A stretch of 64,000 nucleotides of DNA from Limisphaera sp026417315 (GCF_049537125.1 NZ_JBMVQY010000001.1:1922001-1986000); one strand, 5' to 3'. Positions 9,539 through 19,324 are shown, numbered from the stretch's first letter. Numbers and translations are program-made. Notes: generated by a model not told the origin, from the letters alone.

Positions 9539-10397
9539 AAACGGGAAGGCAATAGCACCCGGCCGGCTCCTACCAAGAGAAACCATGAAGAATCCAATGG
9601 CATTGCTCCTCCCGTTTGATTCCCCGGCCATTGGGGGAGAACCGATCCGCCGCGAAAGGGCTTCTCCAAAACGGCGTCGGTGCCTCGAGGTCAAAGACAA
9701 CTCGGAGCCGGTCATTTGTGCCTGTTTGCCGAAGCGCCTCGATTCTCCACAAGAAGCGCGTGAGGCTCTGCAGCGGTTGCCCGAGCTTCTCGATTGCGTG
9801 CGCACCTTTTCTTTCAGCCCTCGCAAGCAAGTGGGCGAGCCGGCGAACCCATGGACCACGCCGCGGAGTAGACTCGCTTTGCTGCCCCCTCTCGCGGAGC
9901 GCACCCATCCCTTCGGGGTTCCCAAGGCGGCTCGTCGGTCTGCGAGTCTGGTCTGGCTTTGAAGAATGATGAAAAAGTGCCGTTTTTGCGACTGGTGAGG
10001 TTTTGCTGTCTTTTTTCCGGAACTGCGCGTGCGAACGCTCTGTTAACTCAATCGGCGGCCTGCTGCAATGGCATGTTTGCCTGCCACCGCAGGGGTCTTG
10101 CGTCTTCGGTGACCGGCGTCGGTCCTCGGAGGTCCTTCCTTGCCGCCGCGGGAACGCAGCGGTCAGCCTGGAGGTGGACTTTCCGCCGACCTCCGTCAGT
10201 GACCGCTCCATAAAGTTTAGCCGATTTCCATGGGCGGCTACGGATTTAGGGAGTGGAATCTGCCGCCCCAAGGCGGCGGGCCTCAGATCCAGGTGGAAAC
10301 CCTCGCGCGGGAGAGTAGCACAGCGGCGATTGGTGTCATGAACGATCCACGGTCTCGTTTGTTGCCAGCACCATGCCGGCGGCTTACGATTTGTGCG
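9539..10397. other. Intergenic gap, no convincing gene
   Basis: About 860 bases separate two plus-strand genes for secreted proteins. The best short frame (plus strand, ATG at 9585 to 9962, 125 residues) has an AAGAGA sequence before the ATG but Arg/Pro/Ser-rich composition and no recognisable motif. The competing minus-strand frame (9570-10271) has the same problem. Slightly lower GC at 9960-10080 with T-runs may mark a promoter region for the following gene, but no clear boxes stand out. Confidence 0.5.
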
Positions 10398-13300
10398 ATG
10401 CGGAACGTGAGCTTCCGTCCTCGCCTCACCCTAGCTGCCATGGTCACGGCGCTGACCCTGGCGGATCCCGAGACCAACGCCACCGTTTCTGCTGCACGTT
10501 GGTCCTGGGAAGAACCCCACGCGGAGGTGGATCCCAAAGGGGACCTTCGGTGGAAACCGCGGCCGTTCGTCTTTGCAACGGGCCGTTCCGTCCGCTACAT
10601 CGACTTCGAAGCGGGCGACGACCATGCGCCGGGCGACCGACCCGACCGTCCTTGGAAACATCACCCCTGGGACCCGCAGGCCACCGGCCGGGCCGCTGTC
10701 GCCACCGGGGTGCACACCTACGTGTTCAAACGGGGCGTGGTGTATCGGGGCCGATTGCTCGTGCGCGAGTCCGGAAGACCGGACGAACCGATCCGGTTGA
10801 CCAGCGATCCGAACTGGGGCACGGGCGAAGCCGTGCTGTGTGGAGCCGAACGCGTCACACGCTGGACCCGGGGCGCCACCCACAAGGACATCCCGGAACC
10901 GGAAAAGGTCTGGTGGGCCGACCTCGACTTTTCTCCCCGCAGCGTGTGGCTGGTCACGCCGGCGGGCGAAATCGTCCGAATCCCTCTGGCCCGCACGCCG
11001 AACTGGAGGGTGTCCAATCCCGACGATGTCAAAAGCGAATGGTGGACCTGGGACAATCCGGGTCGGCCGTTCGGCAACACCGTCACCAACGCCCGCGGCC
11101 AGATTCTGCATTTCGGCATCGACACCCGGCATATCCGCGACAAACCGGCCGACTACTTTCAGGGTGCCCTGGTCTGGACCGAGTTCGGCTGGGTCATGAG
11201 CGCGCCGTACCCGACCGAAGTGGAGGTCGTGGATCTCCAACGCCATGGCCTCGGATTCGCAGGCTGGACGGGCGGCGGCACCAACGGGGTCATCATGCGC
11301 GGCATGCGGTATTACCTCGAGGACAAGCCGCATTACCTGGACGATCCGCAGGGCGAGTACTGGTTCGAGAAACGCGGTCAGGGAGGCCGGCTGTACCTGC
11401 GGCTGCCCGGCGACGCCGACCCGAATCAGGCACAGATTGAAGCCGGCCGCTGGAGCAACCTTGTCGAAGGTACGCGGGTCGAACATCTCCACATCACCGG
11501 ATTGACCTTCCGCTTCACCACACCGGCGTGGGAACTGACCGCGCCGCCGTGGGACTTTCGCACCCGGCCGTGGAGTCTGCGGCCCGACCAACATCCCGGC
11601 TGTATCCGGGTCTGGGGCGAGGGCCGCGACATCCGCATCGCTCATTGTCGCTTCGAACACGTGGTGATGCCGATCCGCATCCGCGCCCTGGCACCCGGCC
11701 AGCGGGTCGATGACGTTTGCATCGAGGACAACGAGATCCGATTCACCGACGAGGGGATTCTGTCCGTCTGCGACGGGGGTGCCTGGGGCTACGCAGACCT
11801 GCGGGGTCGGCTCGGAGACGTGCGGATCTACCGCAACCGTTCGTACGAGACCGGCCGCCGCCCCTCCCGCTACAGCAACGGCATCGGCATCGAAGTGGCC
11901 GGCGCCCGCACGGTCGAAATCGCCGGAAATATCATTGAACGCACGTACGCCCAGGGCATCGATGTTCACGGCGCCAAACGCAACGGCGTCTGGGGCGACG
12001 TGCCGTTCACGCGCATCCTCATCCATCACAACAAGGTGTGGGAATCCCTGCTCAACTGCAATGACTTCGGCGGCATCGAAACCTGGCAGGGGGGCCCAGC
12101 CTATGTCTTCAACAACATTTCTTACAATCCACTGGGATACCGCCACTGGAACCGGTACACGGGCACGGACGCGGGCTTCGGTCACGCCTACTATCTCGAC
12201 GGAGCCTTCAAGAATTACCATTTCAACAACATCGCCTGGGGCCGGGGCCGGCATCCGTCCGACCCGGTCGTCAACTGCGCGGCCTTTCAGGAGATCATCA
12301 GCTACCAGAACACCTTTTTCCACAATACCATTTACAACTTCCACACCGGCTCGCGCCGACAGGAACCGCAGGCGGGCCGCAACAAGTATCTCGCCAACGT
12401 CTGGTACGGTATTGGGAAACATGTCTTTCGCCATGCCGATCCGGCCCGATCCCGGAGCGAGGGGGAAGCGGCCCATGCACGGCCGCCCAAGGTCCGGTAC
12501 GCCCTCGAATCGAACGCGTACAGTCACAATGTCTTCTTCGACTGCGCGGAAATGGGTGTCCTGGAACCGTCGGGCCGCTGGCTCCCCCGTTTCGAGGATT
12601 TCCAGGGCGCTCTTCACAGCAACCGCTGCCTGGCCACCAACCTCGGGGTGATCAGCCCGCGGCCGCCGCTGCGGGACCCGGCCCGGGGCGACTTTCGCCC
12701 GGTTCCGGGGTCCCCGGTGATCGATGGAGGCGCGAAGGTGTTCGTCCCATGGGCCCTCTCGGGCGTGGTGGCCGAATGGCACTTTTATCCCGCGGGGAAT
12801 GATCCCACTCTGATTCTGGACGAACACTGGTACATGACCGACTATCATGTATCGCGGGATATGTACCATCTGCGGCCCACGTATCCCCTGCATGCGGTCG
12901 GTGTCGAGGCCGCCGACTATGTGCAGGGCGAGCTCGAGGATTGGATCCACGGCGCTCTTCGATTCGATCCGACCCGCCATCAGTATGCCGTGGTGTCCAA
13001 TGCCCAGTTGATGAAGCCCTTTACCTTCGTGGACTTCAAAAGGAGCCGACACGAGAACCCGCGGCCCGAGCCGCACACGGTCGAGGGCGAGGCTTTGAAA
13101 AACCCGCAGATCCACCGATCGAACTTTCTGATCGAAATCTATTTCCAGGCCCGGGCCGGACACACCGGAGGCGTGTTGGTCGAGAAACTGCGCGGGAGCG
13201 GGTACGGCCTCACTTTGGATGCGGAGGGACACGTGGCGTTCCGGGTGCAGGGACCCCGCCAGACCGCAGCGGTTCGGACCCCTGCGCCATTGAACGACGG

Positions 13301-13643
13301 TCGATGGCATCACGTCATCGCCGAGGCGGACCGGAGTAAAGCGCGCCTGACGCTTTATGTGGACGGGCGGGCCGTGGCTGCTGCCACCGGACCCGGGCCT
13401 GACGAGTCGCTGGCCAACGAAGGGGACCTGTACGTGGGCGGGACGCCGCAGGGACGTTTCTTCGATGGGACCATCGACTTTCTGCGCATTGCACTGGGCA
13501 CGCTGGCGGACGCCGACACGTCGATCGAAGAACTGTACGCCTGGCAGTTCGACGGACCTTTTCTGAGGGACTTTTGCGGTCGCAAGCCCGTGGGCAAACG
13601 ACGCGATGCAGGAGCCATTGAGAGCGAGGGGCAGGAACCTTGA
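10398..13643 (+). CDS. Secreted right-handed beta-helix protein with C-terminal LamG-like domain
   Basis: A 1,081-residue exported protein. The ATG at 10398 is preferred because it begins a plausible signal peptide (MRNVSFRPRLTLAAMVTALT). The central region (about 300-800) is a parallel beta-helix with repeated short-strand/Asn motifs such as IRIAHCRFEHVV, VCIEDNEIRFTDEG, VEIAGNIIERTYAQGIDVHG and YHFNNIAWGRG, the pattern of polysaccharide lyases and related glycan-binding proteins. A segment RDPARGDFRPVPGSPVIDGG near 810 closes the helix. The last 200 residues form a concanavalin-like LamG domain (FLIEIYFQARAGHTGGVLVE, LNDGRWHHVIAEADRS, LTLYVDGRAVAAATG). No catalytic triad can be named. A lyase or hydrolase acting on an acidic polysaccharide is the best guess. 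Confidence 0.78.
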   Translation: MRNVSFRPRLTLAAMVTALTLADPETNATVSAARWSWEEPHAEVDPKGDLRWKPRPFVFATGRSVRYIDFEAGDDHAPGDRPDRPWKHHPWDPQATGRAAVATGVHTYVFKRGVVYRGRLLVRESGRPDEPIRLTSDPNWGTGEAVLCGAERVTRWTRGATHKDIPEPEKVWWADLDFSPRSVWLVTPAGEIVRIPLARTPNWRVSNPDDVKSEWWTWDNPGRPFGNTVTNARGQILHFGIDTRHIRDKPADYFQGALVWTEFGWVMSAPYPTEVEVVDLQRHGLGFAGWTGGGTNGVIMRGMRYYLEDKPHYLDDPQGEYWFEKRGQGGRLYLRLPGDADPNQAQIEAGRWSNLVEGTRVEHLHITGLTFRFTTPAWELTAPPWDFRTRPWSLRPDQHPGCIRVWGEGRDIRIAHCRFEHVVMPIRIRALAPGQRVDDVCIEDNEIRFTDEGILSVCDGGAWGYADLRGRLGDVRIYRNRSYETGRRPSRYSNGIGIEVAGARTVEIAGNIIERTYAQGIDVHGAKRNGVWGDVPFTRILIHHNKVWESLLNCNDFGGIETWQGGPAYVFNNISYNPLGYRHWNRYTGTDAGFGHAYYLDGAFKNYHFNNIAWGRGRHPSDPVVNCAAFQEIISYQNTFFHNTIYNFHTGSRRQEPQAGRNKYLANVWYGIGKHVFRHADPARSRSEGEAAHARPPKVRYALESNAYSHNVFFDCAEMGVLEPSGRWLPRFEDFQGALHSNRCLATNLGVISPRPPLRDPARGDFRPVPGSPVIDGGAKVFVPWALSGVVAEWHFYPAGNDPTLILDEHWYMTDYHVSRDMYHLRPTYPLHAVGVEAADYVQGELEDWIHGALRFDPTRHQYAVVSNAQLMKPFTFVDFKRSRHENPRPEPHTVEGEALKNPQIHRSNFLIEIYFQARAGHTGGVLVEKLRGSGYGLTLDAEGHVAFRVQGPRQTAAVRTPAPLNDGRWHHVIAEADRSKARLTLYVDGRAVAAATGPGPDESLANEGDLYVGGTPQGRFFDGTIDFLRIALGTLADADTSIEELYAWQFDGPFLRDFCGRKPVGKRRDAGAIESEGQEP

Positions 13644-14178
13644 GACTTGCCGTTAGAAGGTTGCCGGAAGAACCAGCCTGGTGGACCCCGACGGCGGTTT
13701 GTTTGGCTACTTAAAGGCCCGTCCTAGCCCGAAACCTGGCAACGTGTACGCCGTAGGCCAATCCTGCGTGTGGCCCCGGAGTACGCTACGCCTGTCCAGC
13801 GGGCACTGGACTGGTCGCGGGCCGAGGGCTCCTGGGCCGGAGGCGTGATCAGCCCGGGGGCGATTGCTCCCGCGCACGATTGGAACAAACCGACGACATA
13901 AGACCACGTGGGCATGCGTTCCCGGTTTGGCGGCCGAGGAGACGTCCCCGGGGACAGTCCCGCGAGTGAGATCGCACGGGAACAGGTCCCGGGTGGAGAA
14001 CGGGAGAGCTTTCGAACCTCGGCGTCCCGGGAAAAGGCTGGTGTGTGCCCCGGAGGCTGGATCGGATAGCAAGTTCGGCACCCGTTGTTTCCCGCCGCCC
14101 CACCGACGGTACGGTGCCGCGCGTTGAACCTGGCGCGGTGGATTTGCTTTGTGGCCTGCGGCGCCACAATCCTCCGCC
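13644..14178. other. Intergenic gap, no convincing gene
   Basis: About 535 bases between the beta-helix gene and the convergent TOPRIM-like gene. Overlapping minus-strand frames (to 14195 and 14212) are Arg/Pro/Ser-rich with no motif or plausible start signal. The stretch contains several GC-rich short inverted repeats but nothing resembling a tRNA or an insertion-sequence end. Confidence 0.45.
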
Positions 14179-14640
14179 TCACCGAAACTCCACAAGGCAC
14201 CTTCTTAACCACTGCATCGCAGAATCAGCGGCCAGCTTCTTTACAAACTGCTCGAAACGTTGGTCTTTATCGAAGCGGGGAATCTTGCGGAGTTCGGGGC
14301 CGGTATCCGGAAGGCCGTAATCCGCGGGTCTGACACCGCAGACCGCGGCCCGCACGTACAACCATTCCTCCAACCTTGGCGATACGACAATGAGCCGCTT
14401 CCGGGGATTCTTCTTGTGCACCCTCAACGTGAGGTCACCGCTCCTCTCCTGCTCAATGTACTGGCCAAGCTCCTCTGGCTGGGGGGCCCACGGATCTTCG
14501 TCGATCATCCCCTGGCCGGCCTGCAGGTTGCGAAGCCGGTTCAGAATGTTGCCTTTTCCTCGGGCGTGCCTGATCTCCCTGCGCGGCACGCCCAACAGGC
14601 GTGCCAGGAGCTCGTCCGGGTAACACTCCACGTAGAGCAT
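14179..14640 (-). CDS. Small TOPRIM-like protein paired with an AAA ATPase
   Basis: A 153-residue cytosolic protein whose function is not established. The N-terminal LYVECYPDE (residues 2-10, E5) and the later GMIDEDPWA (44-52, D47 and D49) are spaced like the glutamate and DxD motifs of TOPRIM nuclease or primase domains. A second conserved-looking block, PRLEEWL (88-94), follows. Its ATG overlaps the stop codon of the upstream ATPase gene by one base (TAATG), so the two are translationally coupled. ATPase-TOPRIM pairs of this arrangement occur in OLD-family and PARIS-type anti-phage systems, but this protein is far shorter than the PARIS AriB partner. The TOPRIM assignment is my reading of two motifs and needs a structure prediction to confirm. 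Confidence 0.6.
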   Translation of the reverse strand: MLYVECYPDELLARLLGVPRREIRHARGKGNILNRLRNLQAGQGMIDEDPWAPQPEELGQYIEQERSGDLTLRVHKKNPRKRLIVVSPRLEEWLYVRAAVCGVRPADYGLPDTGPELRKIPRFDKDQRFEQFVKKLAADSAMQWLRRCLVEFR

Positions 14641-15614
14641 TACTCAGCCTCCAGCACCGTTTCCAATCCGAGGAATGGATCCTGTTCAAGCAATCTGCTG
14701 ATTTGTTTGTCCGTTAGCTGGACGACCTTGGTCTCGTGGTCCTCGTATCGCGTAACGAACACGGCCACCTGCTGTGCGTTGCCCGTTTCCAACACCGCCT
14801 CCAGCAGGTAGGGATTGTGAGTCGCGATGAAATACTGGTTGGAGGGATCCGCCGCGATTTGCTCGCCGAGCTGCCTGGTGTAGTACGGAAAGGCATGCGC
14901 TTCGGGCTCCTCGAACAGCAGCACAGAGTTCGTGCTGGAGGCGATGGCTACATGGAAAAACAGGATTCGCTGCAGCGTCTCCGAGCTCATGTGGAGAGGT
15001 AGGGCGATAAAGAGACCGCTTTGCTGCTTGACCAGTTTGATGCTCCGTTCCATCGGCTCGAGAAGCACGTCGAGGCGGAAGGGTCGAAATAGCGCCGTCA
15101 ACCACTCTCGCAGCTGCCTCGAAGCATAAATGACGGAGAAAAGGTTGGGACCGTCTGGCGGAATCAGTGTGCCCGGGTCCACGGATTGGTAGTGTTCTAG
15201 GGGACGATAGCGGTACAGGCGAATCGGCCGGCCATCTGTCCAGGCCAGGTAATGGCCGCTCGCGCCCTCGTGATCAAGGTCTGTCATGTGCTTGTCATTG
15301 AGCCATAGTTGAAAGCGATCTGACTCGTACTTCAGGACCGCGCGGCCCGGAGGCTCCCCGCTGCACTCGACGAGAACGGGCTCGTCGGTGAGATTGTCGT
15401 AGAAGAGGTTCTGCGTGCGTGAAAAGCGGACGAAGCTCTTCAGGCCGACGCGGGGCCAGGCCAACCAGGAGAGCAGGCCCAGCGCCTCCAGGATGTTGGA
15501 TTTGCCCGTGTTCGGCTCGCCGATGAACAGGTTGACGCGACGGCATTCCAAGTCCAGCGTTCGGATCGACTTGAAACGTTCGATTTTCAATCGGGCGATC
15601 ATCGTCTCTTCCAT
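14640..15614 (-). CDS. AAA15/OLD-like SMC-type ATPase
   Basis: A 324-residue ABC/SMC-clade ATPase of the AAA15 or OLD-like group. Walker A is GEPNTGKS at 32-39 after the usual LKIERFKSIRTLDL opening. A short SSETLQR signature-like element lies at 210-216, Walker B is VLLFEEPE at 231-238, and the switch histidine is in ATHNPYL at 264-270. It lacks a coiled-coil insertion and a C-terminal TOPRIM domain; a TOPRIM-like function is instead encoded by the overlapping downstream gene. The start could also be the second Met (15602), which has GGAAGAG just upstream. A decayed gene ends 4 bases before the ATG. The likely role is sensing or regulation in a defence or toxin-type cassette. That role is inferred from architecture, not demonstrated. 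Confidence 0.82.
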   Translation of the reverse strand: MEETMIARLKIERFKSIRTLDLECRRVNLFIGEPNTGKSNILEALGLLSWLAWPRVGLKSFVRFSRTQNLFYDNLTDEPVLVECSGEPPGRAVLKYESDRFQLWLNDKHMTDLDHEGASGHYLAWTDGRPIRLYRYRPLEHYQSVDPGTLIPPDGPNLFSVIYASRQLREWLTALFRPFRLDVLLEPMERSIKLVKQQSGLFIALPLHMSSETLQRILFFHVAIASSTNSVLLFEEPEAHAFPYYTRQLGEQIAADPSNQYFIATHNPYLLEAVLETGNAQQVAVFVTRYEDHETKVVQLTDKQISRLLEQDPFLGLETVLEAE

Positions 15615-15617
15615 CGG

Positions 15618-15967
15618 TCAGGCCCCTTCGACGGCCCGCACAGTGTTCGCAACATCTAACAGTTCCGGGATGTTGGCGCTTCTTCCCGGCAAGAGCGACC
15701 CGACGGTGGCGGAATGGATCCATGCAAACGTGCCACGAACGAGTCCCGCTTTTCTCGCACCCCATTGTGACACTGTGGCGACCCTGCTTCCAGCGGAAAG
15801 GTGTGTGCGATCAGCCGGTCGCGCGTGCCCTTCTTCGCGGCCTCGAAGCTGAAGGCGCTTGTTTCGGCTTCGTCCACGAGATTGCGCGCGATCACGTTGG
15901 TCCGACTCCGCGGCAGGGATCCCGGGGACCGGCAGTTTGCATGTCGGTGAGTCGACATCCCGGCCAC
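15618..15967 (-). pseudogene. Decayed gene upstream of the AAA ATPase (frameshifted remnant)
   Basis: Two minus-strand frames each contain a protein-like piece. One (about 15780-15905) reads NVIARNLVDEAETSAF followed by EAAKKGTRDRLIAHTFPLEAG. The other (to the TGA at 15618-15620) reads RSANIPELLDVANTVRAVEGA. Joined by a frameshift near 15750-15780 they would form one short protein ending 4 bases before the ATPase start, as in a tight operon. No family is recognised. Alternatives are a sequencing indel in an intact third operon gene, or chance open frames. Confidence 0.35.
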
Positions 15968-16186
15968 AGTCCCCGAACGGGCAGGTTCGAGTTTTACGGG
16001 GTCCGCTTATGGGGCAAGGGGACGCGGAGACGCATGCGCGTTGCCTGGGGACTCCGGGTTTGTGTTCTCTTGGCGGGTGTGGGCGCGGTCGGAAAACCAC
16101 GCGACCGATTCCCATGGCGTCGGAACCCACCCTTGCTTTCGAGGAATTCGGAGAACGCGCATAGCGCGTGGATGGAATCCTCAGCC
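15968..16186. other. Intergenic region with no recognised feature
   Basis: GC-rich spacer between the decayed gene and the end of the large glycosyltransferase gene. No open frame with protein-like composition, hairpin with a T-run, or repeat was seen. Confidence 0.4.
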
Positions 16187-19117
16187 TTACGGGGAAGGCG
16201 CCGGTTCGCGCCAGCGCACGCGTACCAGACGCCAGGGCAGGTTGGCGGACTGGTGGACGAACGCGCGAGGCACGGTGGCCAGAAACACCGGTTGAATGCC
16301 GCGTTGGTAGCGTGCCTTTCGCGGTCCGGCGAAACGCACCCGCCAACCTTCGGGAGTAGGTTCCACGCTTTCCAGCCGCAGGAACTCCAGCCCCACCTTG
16401 GCCCGCAATCCGTGCGGATCGGCAGGGATCGGGCTCTGTGGATTGGGCTCCAGATCCAGCTCGAGAAATACCGGATCCTTTACGAAGATATACACACACG
16501 GCATGAGTTCGCCCGTTGCCGGATGCCAACCGCAGCCGTGTTGTAACATCCCGGCAGCAGCCGCTTCCGCCGGGCTGTGGTAGGCCCCTTCCGGAGGGAT
16601 CCGCACCGGTCGGCGGCGTTCCCGGGCAGCCTCCGCCTGAACCTGATCCCACGTCCGAATGCGCGGTCTCTGCCCGGCTTTCATGCCTTGCGTGGTGTCC
16701 CAGGTCCACCACGCGGCCAAAAGGGCGACGGAAACGCCGGCCCATAACCCGGGCCGCCGCGTGCGCTCCAATTGCTGCATCCCGGCCAGGGCCGCGGCAA
16801 GCATCCCGCCGGCAAACGCCGGCATGAAATCCATCATATATCGGGTGGAGATGACACAAACCCGGAGGTAAAAGGCGGCCAGAGCGGCGGTTGCCAGGAA
16901 AGAAAAGATCCCCAGCATTCCCATGGCGCGGCTAATGACTCTAGAAGTAGCCGGCTTTTCCGATCGATTATGGGTCTCGGACGGGGACGATGGCAGATTG
17001 GATTTCGGGGCCGCATTCCCGAGCTCCACATGAGGAACCCCTGGCCCGGGTGCGCTGGCCTCCGCTCGGATGCCCGGCGGCCGCGATGCGGTCGAATCAT
17101 GGGGCCCCAGCGGGGTTTGGCCGCTTCGCTCCGCGGCGGTCGGGGCGACAGCTGCTGCAGGGCAACCTCGCCATCGGGACCGGCTCAGACGCCAGAGGCA
17201 CAAACCGGCTGCGCCCCAACCGGCGAGGACCCAGGCGAGATATCCAAAGTCGTAAGTCTCATTGCTGACTTCTCTCCATCGCGGGGTGGGCGAGAGCGTG
17301 GGGATCGCGTCCGAATGCAACCAAAAAGCGTATGTAGGTTTTTTGGGAAGGAACAGAAAGCCGAACAGTTCGGCGGCGGCCCGGTAAAAGGGCTCGTCCT
17401 GGAAAGGATAATCGAACCGGGTCGAGTACATGTTGCCATAGATACCCGGTTGAATGTTCAGCCTGTGACCGAATTCGAATCCGCCTCCGAAGCGGAGGAG
17501 GTTGGCAAGGTAAAGGCCTCCACCCGCCAGTCCGTACAGGGTTGCGCCGATCAACACCGGGCCCCACCAGCGCCGGCGCCCTGAAGCTGCCGGGCCCGGG
17601 CAATTCCCGGAGACCATCGGAGCGGCGGCACCCCCTGCAACCGCATTTCCCCACCAAAGGCCGACCATCCCCGCCAGCACGGCCGCTGCGCCATGAAACA
17701 CCAGGGTGGGTCGAATCCACATGCCATAGCCGGCCAGCCCGCAGAGGACCCAGAAACGCGCCGGGGTGGGGCAGCAGGCCAGTCGGAGCAGCGCGGCGAT
17801 CAGGCACAGCCCGAGCAGGTACTCATAGACAACGGCTTCCTCGTACACCTCGAAGTTCGTCCGAAGCTGCCGGAGCAAGGGCGGAAACGCCAGCAGGCAT
17901 GCGCCCAGACCGCCGAGCGCCCACCAGCGCAACGAGGCGCGGGCGGCTTGTTTCTGTGAGCTCCCCGGCCCTGATGGCAACAGCAATTCGCCGAGCGCGC
18001 TGAGCAACAGCCAACCGGCCACGACAAAGGCTGCGGCCAGCGCCAGCATGTCGGGGAAGGGCGTAAACCCCAACGCCCGGGCCAGCAGTTCGAACGGCAA
18101 CCGCCACAACGGCACTCCCAAGCCCCAAACCTGATGCACCCCGCCCTCTGACCAGCAGAGATCCCCCCGCAGATCCGCCGGATCCCGACTCAACGCAAGG
18201 TCCCCGCGCAACATCGCCGCCACCTGCTGTCGATAGTAAGGACTCGCCGAATACCACCGGCCCCACTCCGGCACCAGCCCCGTCGCCCAGACCAATCCCC
18301 ACCCATATGCCAGGGCCGGCAACACCCACACCCAACCGGGCAGCCGCCTCGGTTCTGCCGCAGAGACGGTTTCCTCGGCCGGGGCATGCGGCAGCGATGG
18401 TGGCGTCTGCGACGATCCTGGCAACCGGGGCGGACGACTGTACCGCCACAAACAGCGCACCGCCTCCAGCCCGTCGCGCCAGCGGATCTTTTTGCCCTCC
18501 GCCCGGCTGCGGCCCTGGTAGTGGATGGGCACCTCCACCACCCGGGCCCCCAGGCGGGCCAGCTTGGCCGTCACCTCGGGGCAGAAACCGAAACCGCGCT
18601 CCTGCAGAGTCAGGCTCTGGAGCAGCTCGCGTCGGAACACCTTGTAACCGGTGGCTTCGTCGGTCAAAGGAAGGCCGGTCAACCCGCGGGCAATGCGCGT
18701 CAGCAGCCAGTTGCCCCCGCGATGCCAGAGCGGGGTACGGGCCCGGGCGCCGGGGCCGAAGCGGGTGCCGTAGACGGCCTCGGCGCGGCCCTCCAGCAGG
18801 GGCTGCAACAGCCGGGGGTAGTCGGCCGGGTCGTACTCCAGGTCGGCATCCTGGATGAGGACGAAGGGGGCCCGGAGGTGGGGCAGGGCGGTTTGGATGG
18901 CGGCGCCCTTGCCGCGGTTGTGCGGGTGCCGCAGCAGGCGCAGGCGGGGATCGCGTCCGGACCAGGTCTGGAGGCGCTGCCAGGAATCGTCGGTGGAGCC
19001 GTCGTCCACCACGACGACCTCGGCCACCTCGGATCGTGCCAGGATGCGTCGCAAAATCTCCTCGATGGTGCCCGCCTCGTTGTAACAAGGAACAATGACC
19101 GCCAGACATGGAGGCAT
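16187..19117 (-). CDS. GT2 glycosyltransferase fused to a polytopic membrane domain
   Basis: A 976-residue fusion protein. The ATG at 19117 is chosen for its strong AAGGAGG ribosome binding site; the frame is open to 19216. Residues 1-235 are a family 2 glycosyltransferase of the dolichyl-/polyprenyl-phosphate sugar synthase type, with IVPCYNEAG at about 6-14, VVDDGSTDDS near 40, the metal-binding QDADLEYDP near 87 and the GFCPEVTAKLARLG acceptor region. The rest has roughly ten hydrophobic segments separated by soluble loops, as in membrane glycosyltransferases that use lipid-linked sugars. A roughly 75-residue Pro/Ser/Ala-rich insertion (about 700-775) looks disordered. It could make and then use a polyprenyl-phosphate sugar for envelope glycan or protein glycosylation. 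The donor sugar cannot be told from sequence. Confidence 0.82.
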   Translation of the reverse strand: MPPCLAVIVPCYNEAGTIEEILRRILARSEVAEVVVVDDGSTDDSWQRLQTWSGRDPRLRLLRHPHNRGKGAAIQTALPHLRAPFVLIQDADLEYDPADYPRLLQPLLEGRAEAVYGTRFGPGARARTPLWHRGGNWLLTRIARGLTGLPLTDEATGYKVFRRELLQSLTLQERGFGFCPEVTAKLARLGARVVEVPIHYQGRSRAEGKKIRWRDGLEAVRCLWRYSRPPRLPGSSQTPPSLPHAPAEETVSAAEPRRLPGWVWVLPALAYGWGLVWATGLVPEWGRWYSASPYYRQQVAAMLRGDLALSRDPADLRGDLCWSEGGVHQVWGLGVPLWRLPFELLARALGFTPFPDMLALAAAFVVAGWLLLSALGELLLPSGPGSSQKQAARASLRWWALGGLGACLLAFPPLLRQLRTNFEVYEEAVVYEYLLGLCLIAALLRLACCPTPARFWVLCGLAGYGMWIRPTLVFHGAAAVLAGMVGLWWGNAVAGGAAAPMVSGNCPGPAASGRRRWWGPVLIGATLYGLAGGGLYLANLLRFGGGFEFGHRLNIQPGIYGNMYSTRFDYPFQDEPFYRAAAELFGFLFLPKKPTYAFWLHSDAIPTLSPTPRWREVSNETYDFGYLAWVLAGWGAAGLCLWRLSRSRWRGCPAAAVAPTAAERSGQTPLGPHDSTASRPPGIRAEASAPGPGVPHVELGNAAPKSNLPSSPSETHNRSEKPATSRVISRAMGMLGIFSFLATAALAAFYLRVCVISTRYMMDFMPAFAGGMLAAALAGMQQLERTRRPGLWAGVSVALLAAWWTWDTTQGMKAGQRPRIRTWDQVQAEAARERRRPVRIPPEGAYHSPAEAAAAGMLQHGCGWHPATGELMPCVYIFVKDPVFLELDLEPNPQSPIPADPHGLRAKVGLEFLRLESVEPTPEGWRVRFAGPRKARYQRGIQPVFLATVPRAFVHQSANLPWRLVRVRWREPAPSP

Positions 19118-19324
19118 CCTCCCTCCTTCCACAGGACCAGGAGATTCCGGACACGTCTGCGGGGGACTCATCGGGACAGCCTTTACTTCATCATGCGCGG
19201 GCGTGCAAGACGGCAACCGCGTGTGGTAACCGGACAGAGCCCCCAGAACGGCCAGGACGATTTCAAGGAAACCTCGCCGGCCAGTGGCTGCGTCGGGGCT
19301 TTGGTCCTGGCCGAGCGGCCTCGA

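Noticed and set aside
9585..9962. Small plus-strand open frame with AAGAGA before its ATG
   Set aside because: Arg/Pro/Ser-rich with no motif, and a competing frame on the other strand is equally long; not enough to call a gene.
10431..13313. Minus-strand open frame of about 960 codons opposite the beta-helix/LamG gene
   Set aside because: No recognisable domain, while the plus strand has clear beta-helix repeats and a LamG domain.
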